Shown here: positions 8,265-16,061 of the stretch, piece by piece | Layout: every line of letters begins with the position of its first letter | Position numbering within the stretch: position 1 is the stretch's first letter | Origin: Ignavibacteria bacterium | GTDB taxonomy: Bacteria; Bacteroidota; Ignavibacteria; Kapaibacteriales; UBA4661 | DNA: 64,000 bases | NCBI GenBank assembly: GCA_013298775.1 | Contig: JAAFIV010000002.1 | Coordinates: 175,873-239,872, forward strand | Direction of reading: 5' to 3' | The notes under the pieces: generated by a model | Told to the model about the DNA's origin: nothing | Seen by the model: the letters and a program-made list of their open reading frames with translations, nothing else | Databases searched by the model: none | Made by a program: the position numbers and the translations under genes

Positions 8265-10916
8265 ATGAATACTCTCTTTCGCTCTTCTTTTCGGTATTTT
8301 CTTCGGCATCCTTGGCAGTTAGCATTATCCGTGCTTGGCGTTGCGCTGGGCGTGGCAATCGTTATCGCTATTGACCTTGCAAACACCAGCGCACGTGCGG
8401 CTTTCGAGCAATCCTCCAATGGCGTGAGCGGAAAAGCGACGCACCACATTGTGGGCAGCACAAATGGCTTTGCCGATAGCATTTATGCGACGTTGAAGAC
8501 TTCCCCGCTTCCAGCATCCGTTTCTACGTTTCGCGCCGCGCCCGTTGTGGAAGGGAATGTGATAGTTGTGAAGAAAGGCGCACAATCAAATTCCCCAAAA
8601 ACCGCACAACAACAGGTTTTCAAGGTTTTTGGAATTGATATTTTCGCCGAGCGCGATTTCCGTACCTTTCTCAACACCAACAGCAACGCCCGTAACTTCG
8701 ACCTCGCACCCTTTTTTACCCAGAAAAATGCGTGTGTGCTGTCCTCACAAACCGCATCGGAACTAGGCTTGCGCATTGGCGATACGCTTCAGATACAGCG
8801 TGGTGGAAAAACCTATTTCGCGCTTCTTGTCGGGACAATCACACCAAGCGACGAAGCCAGTAAACGTGCGCTTTCCAGCCTCCTTGTGTGTGATATTTCC
8901 ACTGCGCAAGAACTCTTGGAAATGCAGGGAAAACTTTCGCGGATTGACCTTATTCTGCAAAACACCCCAGAAGCTGAAGAGTTCACAATTACTGGCTTGC
9001 AAGCCTTTTTACCAAACGGCTGCGAAATCACTCGCTCGCAAGCCCGCCCCAAGCGCATCGCAGATATGGCGCGAGCTTTCGACCTCAATCTCACCGCGCT
9101 CAGTCTTCTCGCGCTCATCGTGGGCTTGTTCATTATTTTCAATGCAATGACGTTTTCCGTCGTGCAACGCCGGCAATATATCGGGATGCTGCGGCTTATC
9201 GGAACGACGCAGAAGCAAGTATTTGTGCTGATTCTGGGCGAGGCGTTGGTGATTGGGCTCGTTGGCACCATTCTCGGTCTCGCGCTCGGCATTATTCTTG
9301 GAAATGGCTTCGTGCGGCTCATTGCGCAGACTATCAACGATTTGTACTTTACCGTGCAGGTGAGCGGTTTGGAAATTTCGCCACTTGTTTTGTTGAAAGG
9401 CGCACTGCTCGGCACGTTTGGGGTGATTGGCGCAGCACTGCTTCCCGCCCGCGAAGCCACACAAACGCCGCCACGCCTTGTTTTGAACCGCTCACAGGCG
9501 GAACAGCGCATTCTCTCTCGTGTGTGGGTGTATGCGGGGCTTGGTGTTGTGGCAATCGGCGTGGGCGTGGCGTGGCTGATGTACCCAAGTGCGAGCATTT
9601 ATGCGGGATATGCGGGCTTGCTTCCGGTGATTATCGGCTTTGCCTTGCTCGTACCACTTGTAACACTTGCTTTTGTGCGAATTTTCCAGCCGATACTCCG
9701 CCAAACATCAGGTTTTATCGGCAGTATGGCGGTGCGTGGCATTGCAACGTCGCTTTCGCGGACAGGTATTGCGATTGCTTCGCTGATGGTGGCTGTTTCG
9801 GCAACGATTGGCGTGGGCGTGATGGTCAATTCCTTTCGGCAAACGGTCGTAGAATGGCTTACCTACACGCTTACAGCCGATATTTACATTTCCCCGCCAA
9901 GTCTCATTGCGCGGCGCGGCGATGCTGTTATTGATTCCATTGCTCTACACCGCATCACTACTCATCCGCACGTGCAGGAATGGACAAGTTTTCGGACGAT
10001 TCTTGCCGAAGCACATTTCCCCGAACAAGGACAATTTCTCACAAGCAACACCGCTCAAAACAAGGAAACACGCCTTGTACAGGTTCTCACAACGAATCTC
10101 AGTCCCAGCACGGCAAAGCGATTTCATTTCAAAGAAACCGATGACAAACGCCTCGTCTGGGAGCAGTTTCGGCGCGGCGAAGCGATTATTTCCGAAGCAT
10201 TTTCCTTCAAAAACAAGATTGTGTGCGGCGACAGCGTAGAAATGAGTACTGATGCGGGTTTGAAGCGAGTGCGCGTCTGCGGGATTTACTACGAATATGC
10301 GTCGGATATTGGGATTATCGTGCTGGAACGCAGTATTTACAATGCTTTCTGGAATGACCGCACCAATTCTGGCATCAGTATTTTTGTAAAAAATGGCATT
10401 CAGCCCGACAGTTTGATTCACGATTTGCAACTTCTCACCAGCGACCGCCAAGAGCTGAACATACGGTCAAATCGTGCGTTGCTGGCAACATCGCTGGAAA
10501 TTTTCGACCGCACCTTTGCCATTACCGACGTGCTTCGCTTGCTCACGATTTTTGTTTCGTTTGTGGGTGTTTTATCAGCACTGATGGCATTGCAGTTCGA
10601 GAAGGCGCGTGAAATCGGGGTTTTGAGGGCAAATGGCGTAACGCCGCGTCAGGTCTGGCTTTTGACGACCATTCAAACAACGCTTATCGGCTTGCTTGCA
10701 GGGATTCTCGCCCTTCCAATGGGCATTATTCTCGCGCTCACGCTGATTTACGTCATCAACCAACGCTCGTTTGGGTGGAGTTTGCAGTTTTTTATGTCGC
10801 CTGAGATATTGCTTCAAGCCGTGATGTTATCTATTGTTGCGGCGTTTTTGGCAGGATTATACCCAGCGTGGAAAAGCTCGCGCATCGCTCCAGCACTGGC
10901 GTTGCGGGAAGAATAA
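8265..10916 (+). CDS. FtsX-family ABC transporter permease with duplicated core
   Basis: This inner-membrane permease has 883 residues. An N-terminal helix (about 15-37) is followed by a ~230-residue extracytoplasmic domain and a block of three helices up to about residue 390. About three more helices follow near 415-510, then a second extracytoplasmic domain, then three C-terminal helices. This ten-helix plan matches YbbP/LolC-E-like exporters, which extrude lipids or lipoproteins and need a LolD-type ATPase. The cytoplasmic coupling sequence EKAREIGVLRANGVTPRQV near the C-terminus is typical of the fold. I placed the start at the ATG at 8265, since the upstream in-frame Met (8226) gives an implausible leader. 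The nearest candidate ATPase is at 1432-2133. The gene faces the helicase gene, 37 bases apart. Confidence 0.85.
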   Translation: MNTLFRSSFRYFLRHPWQLALSVLGVALGVAIVIAIDLANTSARAAFEQSSNGVSGKATHHIVGSTNGFADSIYATLKTSPLPASVSTFRAAPVVEGNVIVVKKGAQSNSPKTAQQQVFKVFGIDIFAERDFRTFLNTNSNARNFDLAPFFTQKNACVLSSQTASELGLRIGDTLQIQRGGKTYFALLVGTITPSDEASKRALSSLLVCDISTAQELLEMQGKLSRIDLILQNTPEAEEFTITGLQAFLPNGCEITRSQARPKRIADMARAFDLNLTALSLLALIVGLFIIFNAMTFSVVQRRQYIGMLRLIGTTQKQVFVLILGEALVIGLVGTILGLALGIILGNGFVRLIAQTINDLYFTVQVSGLEISPLVLLKGALLGTFGVIGAALLPAREATQTPPRLVLNRSQAEQRILSRVWVYAGLGVVAIGVGVAWLMYPSASIYAGYAGLLPVIIGFALLVPLVTLAFVRIFQPILRQTSGFIGSMAVRGIATSLSRTGIAIASLMVAVSATIGVGVMVNSFRQTVVEWLTYTLTADIYISPPSLIARRGDAVIDSIALHRITTHPHVQEWTSFRTILAEAHFPEQGQFLTSNTAQNKETRLVQVLTTNLSPSTAKRFHFKETDDKRLVWEQFRRGEAIISEAFSFKNKIVCGDSVEMSTDAGLKRVRVCGIYYEYASDIGIIVLERSIYNAFWNDRTNSGISIFVKNGIQPDSLIHDLQLLTSDRQELNIRSNRALLATSLEIFDRTFAITDVLRLLTIFVSFVGVLSALMALQFEKAREIGVLRANGVTPRQVWLLTTIQTTLIGLLAGILALPMGIILALTLIYVINQRSFGWSLQFFMSPEILLQAVMLSIVAAFLAGLYPAWKSSRIAPALALREE

Positions 10917-10953
10917 GATTGGAGATATTCGACATTTGCTGGGCTACGGGCAG

Positions 10954-12852
10954 TTAATTCTCAATCAATCGTTTTTCCTTCACACACTCGCGTAGCCACT
11001 CGCGTTTGGCAATAAGTTCGGTCTGGTTCAATTGGTCGTGATGCTTCGCAAATCGCTTCATTGCGCCCAATTGCACTGCCGAAATACCACTTGAATGCGG
11101 CTCTATTGCTTCTTTTGGCAGCATTTGAGCGAGCTTTACGACCAAGCCCAAACACTCCTGCCGAAGCTCGCGCTCACGGGCGGAGTTATCAATTGCTTGT
11201 TGAATTTTCTCACGCTCATTATCAATCGCAAAAAAGGTTTCCTGCTTCTTTTTGCCCTTCGTTTTTACAATTGGCTCAGGAATCATGCAGCCTTCACCGA
11301 GCGAGAGCGTATGCGTGGCGGTTTCGCTATGTTCGACCGTCAGTAAATCCCACGCTTCTTGCACTTGAGGCACGGAAGCCGCTTGTTTACTGCGTCCGTG
11401 CGCTGTTCGGACGGTTTGCCCAAGCTGTTCTTCATTCGTGAGCCACTCCAAAATTTGCACCACTTCGGAATCATTGGAGGTGTAAATATTACACACATTC
11501 CCTGCATCGCCAAAAGGCGCGTAAAATCTCATTCCGCGAAAAATTTGCTGCATTGTTTTGGAAAATGCCCGCACTAAATCTGCTTTCACAATCACCGAGA
11601 TTGGCTTAATATCAGTGCCTTCGCCAATCATATCCACTTGCACCATCACATCAATTTCTCCTGCGCGGTAGGCTTTCAGTGCCTTTGCTCGCTCTTTTTC
11701 TGGCAAATCTTGACCAATTCTTCCCGAAACAACATTTGGGAAACGCGATTGCACAAACTCCAGTATTGCTGCGGCATGGAGGTTACTCATCGCAATAATC
11801 AGCATTTGGTGCTGTTGTCCTTTTTCGGTTGATTGCGAGGAAAGGTTCGGCGGGAATTGCGCCCGTTTTGCTGCAAGTTGCTCAAAGGCAGGTGTGAGCA
11901 GGGTTTCGAGATATACTTCGTGAAAGCGGAGTTGCTTTCGCGCCAAGAAACTGTCTATTTCTGCGGGGTTCGAGGCTTCTTCTTGCAAGCGCGACAAGGA
12001 GAGTTCCACGATTGCGCCCGTTTCGGCGTTTTTAAGTTTGATTGTGTAATCCACAACGTGCGCTTGAATGCGCTTCAGTACGCCACCTTCTGCGTGGGCA
12101 TCGCGCAAAAGCACCTCGTGGAGCGGCTTGTAGTATTGTGTGGCGTGTCCGGCTTCATCGGTCATAATTTCCGTCGGAACGCCAAAAAGCGACTTATTAT
12201 CCGAGCGGACGGGCGTGCCAGAAAGCGCGACACTACATGAAAAGGGGAATTTTTTGATATTCATTGCCCATGTGCCGTCCTCCGACAAATGATGCACTTC
12301 ATCGAACACAAACATACACTGCGCACGGCGGCAGAACTGCTCCAATGCCTCGCTCCCCGCTTTACCGCTTGCGTACTGGTATGTGGTGATTATCACATCG
12401 GTATTCAAATTTTTCAAGAACATTTTTTCTGAATCGGCAACCGAAAAGGTAAGCGGCGGTGCGCCGAGATTGCGCATAAGAACGGCGAGGTCGGCGGGAT
12501 TTGCATATTGGTCGCGCAAATTTCCACGCGGCACAAAAATCACCAACTTTTGCGCAACGCTTAATGACCGCGCAACAAGGAATGAAGCCAGTGCGGTAAT
12601 TGTTTTCCCGTAACCAGGCACAAATACGCCAAGGTGATTGCGCTCGCCTGAAATCAGGATTTGCGCCAATTTCTGCAAAAATGCCGCTTGACCAACGCGA
12701 AAGCGAAAGCCCCCAGACGTGATAATGCCTGGAATGGATGACGAAGAAATAGTATTCAATATGAGAATGGAATTGGATGACGAAAAGGTGAAATGCACAC
12801 AGCAACAAGCATTGACGGAGCGTTCAGGCGTTTTGCTCGTCATATTAGACAT
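10954..12852 (-). CDS. DEAD/DEAH-type superfamily II helicase
   Basis: This 632-residue protein has Walker A PGYGKT (79-84), a nucleotide-handling segment LVIFVPRGNLRDQY, motif II DEVHH (184-188), motif III SGTPVRSD, and a C-terminal RecA lobe with DVMVQVDMIGEGTDI and QQIFRGMRFY (motifs V and VI). This is the arrangement of restriction-type or UvrB-like translocases and of helicases in phage and defence loci. No methyltransferase or nuclease partner is adjacent, so a role in restriction is not supported here. The first ~45 residues are Ser/Ile-rich and unlike the rest, so the true start may lie further in at a non-ATG codon. A repeat element lies just upstream. Confidence 0.8.
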   Translation of the reverse strand: MSNMTSKTPERSVNACCCVHFTFSSSNSILILNTISSSSIPGIITSGGFRFRVGQAAFLQKLAQILISGERNHLGVFVPGYGKTITALASFLVARSLSVAQKLVIFVPRGNLRDQYANPADLAVLMRNLGAPPLTFSVADSEKMFLKNLNTDVIITTYQYASGKAGSEALEQFCRRAQCMFVFDEVHHLSEDGTWAMNIKKFPFSCSVALSGTPVRSDNKSLFGVPTEIMTDEAGHATQYYKPLHEVLLRDAHAEGGVLKRIQAHVVDYTIKLKNAETGAIVELSLSRLQEEASNPAEIDSFLARKQLRFHEVYLETLLTPAFEQLAAKRAQFPPNLSSQSTEKGQQHQMLIIAMSNLHAAAILEFVQSRFPNVVSGRIGQDLPEKERAKALKAYRAGEIDVMVQVDMIGEGTDIKPISVIVKADLVRAFSKTMQQIFRGMRFYAPFGDAGNVCNIYTSNDSEVVQILEWLTNEEQLGQTVRTAHGRSKQAASVPQVQEAWDLLTVEHSETATHTLSLGEGCMIPEPIVKTKGKKKQETFFAIDNEREKIQQAIDNSARERELRQECLGLVVKLAQMLPKEAIEPHSSGISAVQLGAMKRFAKHHDQLNQTELIAKREWLRECVKEKRLIEN

Positions 12853-12875
12853 TATATGGATGAGTGATTTTCGCT

Positions 12876-12964
12876 CTTCAGTAGTAGCACAGACATTCTT
12901 GTCTGTGAGTATTGGTGCGGGATTCAGGCAACAAACACAGACAGGAATGTCTGTGCCACCGAAG
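12876..12964. repeat. CACAGACA-type inverted repeat element, copy 3
   Basis: The arms at 12876-12907 and 12936-12964 are inverted copies (CTTCAGTAGTAGCACAGACA against ACAGGAATGTCTGTGCCACC plus GAAG). The centre GAGTATTGGTGCGGGATTCA closely follows that of copy 1 in length and sequence, so copies 1 and 3 are one 89-90-base element. It lies 23 bases upstream of the helicase start codon. Confidence 0.75.
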
Positions 12965-13130
12965 CCAGTATTTATACTATTTCTAGCCTTTCAGAGCTTA
13001 ATCTGTATAATGTCTATTAAAAAAGCGTGAGTATGCGTTGTGTACGTGCTGCATCGTAACGACGCTCTTCCACGAAAGGAAAAGGACTGCAAAGATAGTA
13101 AAATTGCGGAGTTTGGTGCAATGAAAATTT

Positions 13131-13160
13131 GAACAGACAAGAGTGTCTGTTCTACCGAAG
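13131..13160. repeat. half copy of the CACAGACA-type element
   Basis: A single degenerate arm (GAACAGACAAGAGTGTCTG, TTCTACCGAAG) forms a short hairpin by itself. The opposite arm is missing. The rest of the 12853-13211 gap between the helicase and DUF1285 genes holds copy 3 and no recognisable gene. Confidence 0.55.
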
Positions 13161-13211
13161 CCAACATGTATAGGATTGCACGTAACACTCTTATCTCTGC
13201 GCCACAGGACG

Positions 13212-13718
13212 CTAAACACGTGCATCTGTAACGGCGTATTCAACAACTATTGGTAACACAAGTCCCGACGGCAGGTGCAGGCTATATATTCCCTGTTTAT
13301 CGTCGTACAAAAAGCGGCAAATATCGGTGAAGGCGGCGCGGGTAAATCGTGCAGAAAAACCGTTTGGAAGGGTTATGTAAAGGGCGTTATTGGCGAAAAT
13401 ACGTGCTTGAGAAGTGGTATCGAGCGGTACGGATGTTTCATCATTCAGAATGCAGCGTATTTCCTGATGTTTACCATCGTGAATTTCTTCCAAGCGCACC
13501 ACTGCGTATGGAGCATCTTCAACAGCGACCTCTACGTGTTCGACTGGCGTACAAACGTAGTATTTGTCAGCTTTTTGGCGCAATACCGAATAAAAAAGCC
13601 GTATAAGCGGCATACGTTCAAGTGACGTATGCTCATACAACCACACACCATCAGCAGTGATGCGGAGTTGGGAGTCTTCTGCGCTAACGACACGCACGGT
13701 ATTGTTGTGCTGATTCAT
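13212..13718 (-). CDS. DUF1285 family protein
   Basis: This soluble protein of 168 residues has the hallmark DUF1285 core. A DGVWLYEHTSLERMPLIRLF stretch (near 23-42) is followed by SVLRQKADKYYVCTPVEHVE and VEDAPYAVV. Members of this family are small cytoplasmic proteins of unknown function, known mainly from structure. The gene follows the replication initiator gene by 62 bases in the same direction and may be co-transcribed with it; whether that matters for replication is unknown. Confidence 0.75.
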   Translation of the reverse strand: MNQHNNTVRVVSAEDSQLRITADGVWLYEHTSLERMPLIRLFYSVLRQKADKYYVCTPVEHVEVAVEDAPYAVVRLEEIHDGKHQEIRCILNDETSVPLDTTSQARIFANNALYITLPNGFSARFTRAAFTDICRFLYDDKQGIYSLHLPSGLVLPIVVEYAVTDARV

Positions 13719-13740
13719 TGGAGAGAAATACGCAATTATG

Positions 13741-13785
13741 CTGTGAGCATTGATGCTGATAGCATTGATGCTGTGGGCATTTACG
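13741..13785. repeat. 15-bp tandem repeat, 3 copies
   Basis: CTGTGAGCATTGATG, CTGATAGCATTGATG and CTGTGGGCATTTACG follow one another at 13741-13785. They lie in the short gap between the initiator stop and the DUF1285 start and extend a few bases into the initiator's last codons. No function can be read from it. Confidence 0.6.
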
Positions 13786-14953
13786 CTGCTTTTTTGTGAG
13801 TTGCTGGATTCATTAAGCCATCTAAAATAACATTGCGCTCGTGGCGAAGCAGCAATTCTGCGGTTTTATCGCCCACATTCGGCTTATTGCCAACGGTATA
13901 ACTGCGAATAAAGCTGGGAAGCCGCTCAAATGCTTGCATCAAGATAGTTTCTTGTTGTCCGAGAGGTAAATTACCGAAGAAAACATCGTAATCAAGTTGG
14001 ATTTGCTCAACGCGCTTCTGCTCGCGTGTTTCCTTGTCTATCGGCTTGCCAGAAGCGGTTTTTTCAGCAGGCGGCATATTTGCAAATGGCAACACCATTT
14101 CCATACGCCGATTCACGCAAAATTTCAGCGCGTCAATTTTCCGCATTTTCCGCTCGAAGCGCACGGTTACTGCCAAGTCGGAGAGCGCGTTAATTTCACT
14201 AATTGCTCGTTTGATAACTTTCTCGTTTAACCGCGCAAATGCTTCGTATTCATCATCGTTCACGCCCATCAATTCTCGAAATTCATCTACTGAAATATAC
14301 GGAGTTTCGCCGTACCCGCGCTCAAAATCGAAGTAGTCCAAACACAATTCATACAAGGCAAGTGCGTGTTTGGATTGAAATTTATTTTGAAACGAAAGGC
14401 TGATACGCGCATACATGGTTGGGTTGTGCAAACGTTCCTTCAAAAAGGGACTAAAAGCGTAAGTAAGTACGCCCTGTTTAATAACTGCTCCCGCTAAAAG
14501 CGGAAATACGCCCCACTCGGTAGATTGGTCTTTGCGCAAGATATTCCAGCGCACGGCAGTCGTGGTGAGCTTTTCGAGTGCTTCTTTCAGGTGCGCATCG
14601 TCATTGCTGTTGTAATCCAACATTTCGACCAAATCTCGCACACGAATTTGATAGCGGTCGCTGCTCTGCAAATCGTCAAATGCCCGCGCAAGCAGGATAT
14701 TCCACGCTCGGCGTTGCAAAAGCGTAATGCTATTGGTAATCTGCACGGCAGAACTATGCTTAATCACCTCGCGCTTGCGTTTGGAAAATTTCATCGGCGC
14801 GGTCTTCAATTCACGCTCTTCCGTGTTCGCGCCAGAGGCATTTGGTAATGACTCAACGACAACAGCATTCAATAATGCAGCTTTTTTAGATTGCTCCTGC
14901 GCAGAATGCTTTGCCGAATGCACAAGAGATGCGGATGAAGAATGCGTTGCCAT
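13781..14953 (-). CDS. Rep_3-family plasmid replication initiator
   Basis: This 390-residue protein resembles RepE/Pi-type initiators that bind iterons and open the origin with host DnaA. The first ~70 residues are a polar, low-complexity extension. From about 75 come two successive winged-helix domains. The first holds ITLLQRRAWNILLARAFDDL and a YQIRVRDLVEMLDY segment; the second contains SFQNKFQSKHALALYELCLD and YISVDEFRELMGV, the typical Rep_3 landmarks. Met at 14953 was preferred to the in-frame Met at 15013 because it gives a Ser/Ala-rich but ordinary start and leaves the DnaA box upstream. The gene is read away from the iteron region that begins 138 bases upstream. Confidence 0.85.
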   Translation of the reverse strand: MATHSSSASLVHSAKHSAQEQSKKAALLNAVVVESLPNASGANTEERELKTAPMKFSKRKREVIKHSSAVQITNSITLLQRRAWNILLARAFDDLQSSDRYQIRVRDLVEMLDYNSNDDAHLKEALEKLTTTAVRWNILRKDQSTEWGVFPLLAGAVIKQGVLTYAFSPFLKERLHNPTMYARISLSFQNKFQSKHALALYELCLDYFDFERGYGETPYISVDEFRELMGVNDDEYEAFARLNEKVIKRAISEINALSDLAVTVRFERKMRKIDALKFCVNRRMEMVLPFANMPPAEKTASGKPIDKETREQKRVEQIQLDYDVFFGNLPLGQQETILMQAFERLPSFIRSYTVGNKPNVGDKTAELLLRHERNVILDGLMNPATHKKAA

Positions 14954-15046
14954 GACGAATGGTAGATTGTGGAAAATTGAGCAAAACCTTGATTTGTATT
15001 GAGTTCTTTTCAATAAGAAAATCGTGTGCCAAAAGTAGAAAATGCC

Positions 15047-15055
15047 TGTGGATAA
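15047..15055 (-). promoter_or_regulatory. consensus DnaA box
   Basis: TGTGGATAA is the exact reverse complement of the DnaA box TTATCCACA. It lies between the initiator start codon and the first iteron, where iteron plasmids commonly recruit DnaA. Confidence 0.7.
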
Positions 15056-15536
15056 AGCAAGTCAAACATTTCCATTTGGTAAAATACTTCCCTGAAAACG
15101 GGGATATTACTGGGGTTCACGGCACTTTTCGCCGCAAAACATCCTGAAAACGGGGAGCTTTTGGGAAAGCAAAAGGAAATAGTCTAAGGATAAGAGCAGA
15201 AAGTGAGATTGTACGCGCTTGCAAACCCATGAAAAATCATTATCCTGAAAGCGGGGAGCTTTTATCCTGAATATGGGGAGCTTTGGCAAATGAAGTATGC
15301 GCAAGAACTTCCTGAATATGGGGATGCTGCTTTTTCGGACACGATTTTCAGCCTAAAACATCCTGAATACGGGGATGTTTCAAGCCGAAGATGACTTAAA
15401 AACTTCCTGAATACGGGGATGCACACGCAAAAAAGCATCCTGTATTGAGGGATGTTTTTAAGCAAAGCGAGCAACCATCCCGAATGTGGGGATTTTTAGG
15501 AAATTCTGGTATCCTGAATCTGGGGATTTTTTGAAG

Positions 15537-15558
15537 TTATTCACAGTTTTTACTGTGT
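15537..15558 (+). promoter_or_regulatory. second DnaA-box-like site with a small hairpin
   Basis: TTATTCACA (15537-15545) differs from the DnaA box consensus by one base. It overlaps the small inverted repeat CACAG/CTGTG with a TTTTTA loop. It sits in the middle of the iteron region. Confidence 0.45.
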
Positions 15559-15764
15559 ATTTCTCTTTATGAAACAATGTTGCTTTTTTCTGCCAGTAAA
15601 CATCACCGTTTTCAGGAAGCCCATTTTGCAGTTACTTCCTGAATATGGTGAGGTTTCATCCTGCATTGGACGATATTTGCTCCTGAAAGCGGCGTGGTTT
15701 CATCCTGTGTTCGGCGAGCATTCAGCCTGTAAGCGGGGATTAGTAAGCGCGTAGAACATTGATA

Positions 15765-15855
15765 ATGAATAACTTACGCTCGCCTAAAACTCTTAAAACT
15801 ACCAAAACTATTTAAAACTCTTAAAAGGCTTATTAAAGTACATATCTATACATCC
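15765..15855. other. AT-rich tract, candidate DNA unwinding element
   Basis: A strongly AT-rich stretch lies at the right of the iterons. It contains two copies of TAAAACTCTTAAAA (about 15786 and 15813) and ends shortly before the last isolated iteron. Iteron origins typically place a melting region with short AT-rich repeats next to the iterons. The assignment is by position and composition only. Confidence 0.5.
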
Positions 15856-16061
15856 TGTAAACGTGGATATTTGACCCTTCCTGCAACAAACTTCCAATAA
15901 AATAATGATTTTGCGCAGGTTTCTAGGGAATTTGTTGTAATTTAGAAGCCGTCAAACAAGCATCAAACCTCATTCTATTGCTATTTTGGCGTTGAAATGT
16001 TCGTCACAATACTGATTGAAACACTGATTATTCCTTCCTTTTTCTTTTCAAAAATTGCACA

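Larger units (their letters stand above)
15091..15867 (+). repeat. iteron array of a plasmid-type replication origin
   Basis: A 14-base core with consensus CCTGAATACGGGGA recurs in the same orientation, starting at 15091, 15143, 15244, 15266, 15311, 15362, 15406, 15439, 15479, 15513, 15638, 15660, 15682, 15704, 15726 and 15854. An inverted copy lies at 15603-15616. The copies at 15638-15739 are spaced exactly 22 bases, as is the pair 15244/15266, while 15362/15406 is two such units apart. This puts the sites on one face of the helix. Left copies are close to consensus; those at 15439, 15660 and 15704 are degenerate. With the Rep_3 gene alongside, these are the expected initiator binding sites. 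Confidence 0.88.

Noticed and set aside
8813..9598. 261-codon reverse-strand ORF inside the FtsX-type permease gene
   Set aside because: It is Ser/Arg/Thr-rich and antisense to helices and coupling motifs of the permease. It reads as a shadow frame.
15091..15867. CRISPR array
   Set aside because: The repeats are only about 14 bases and degenerate, the intervals vary from 22 to over 100 bases, and no cas genes are near. The Rep gene explains them as iterons.
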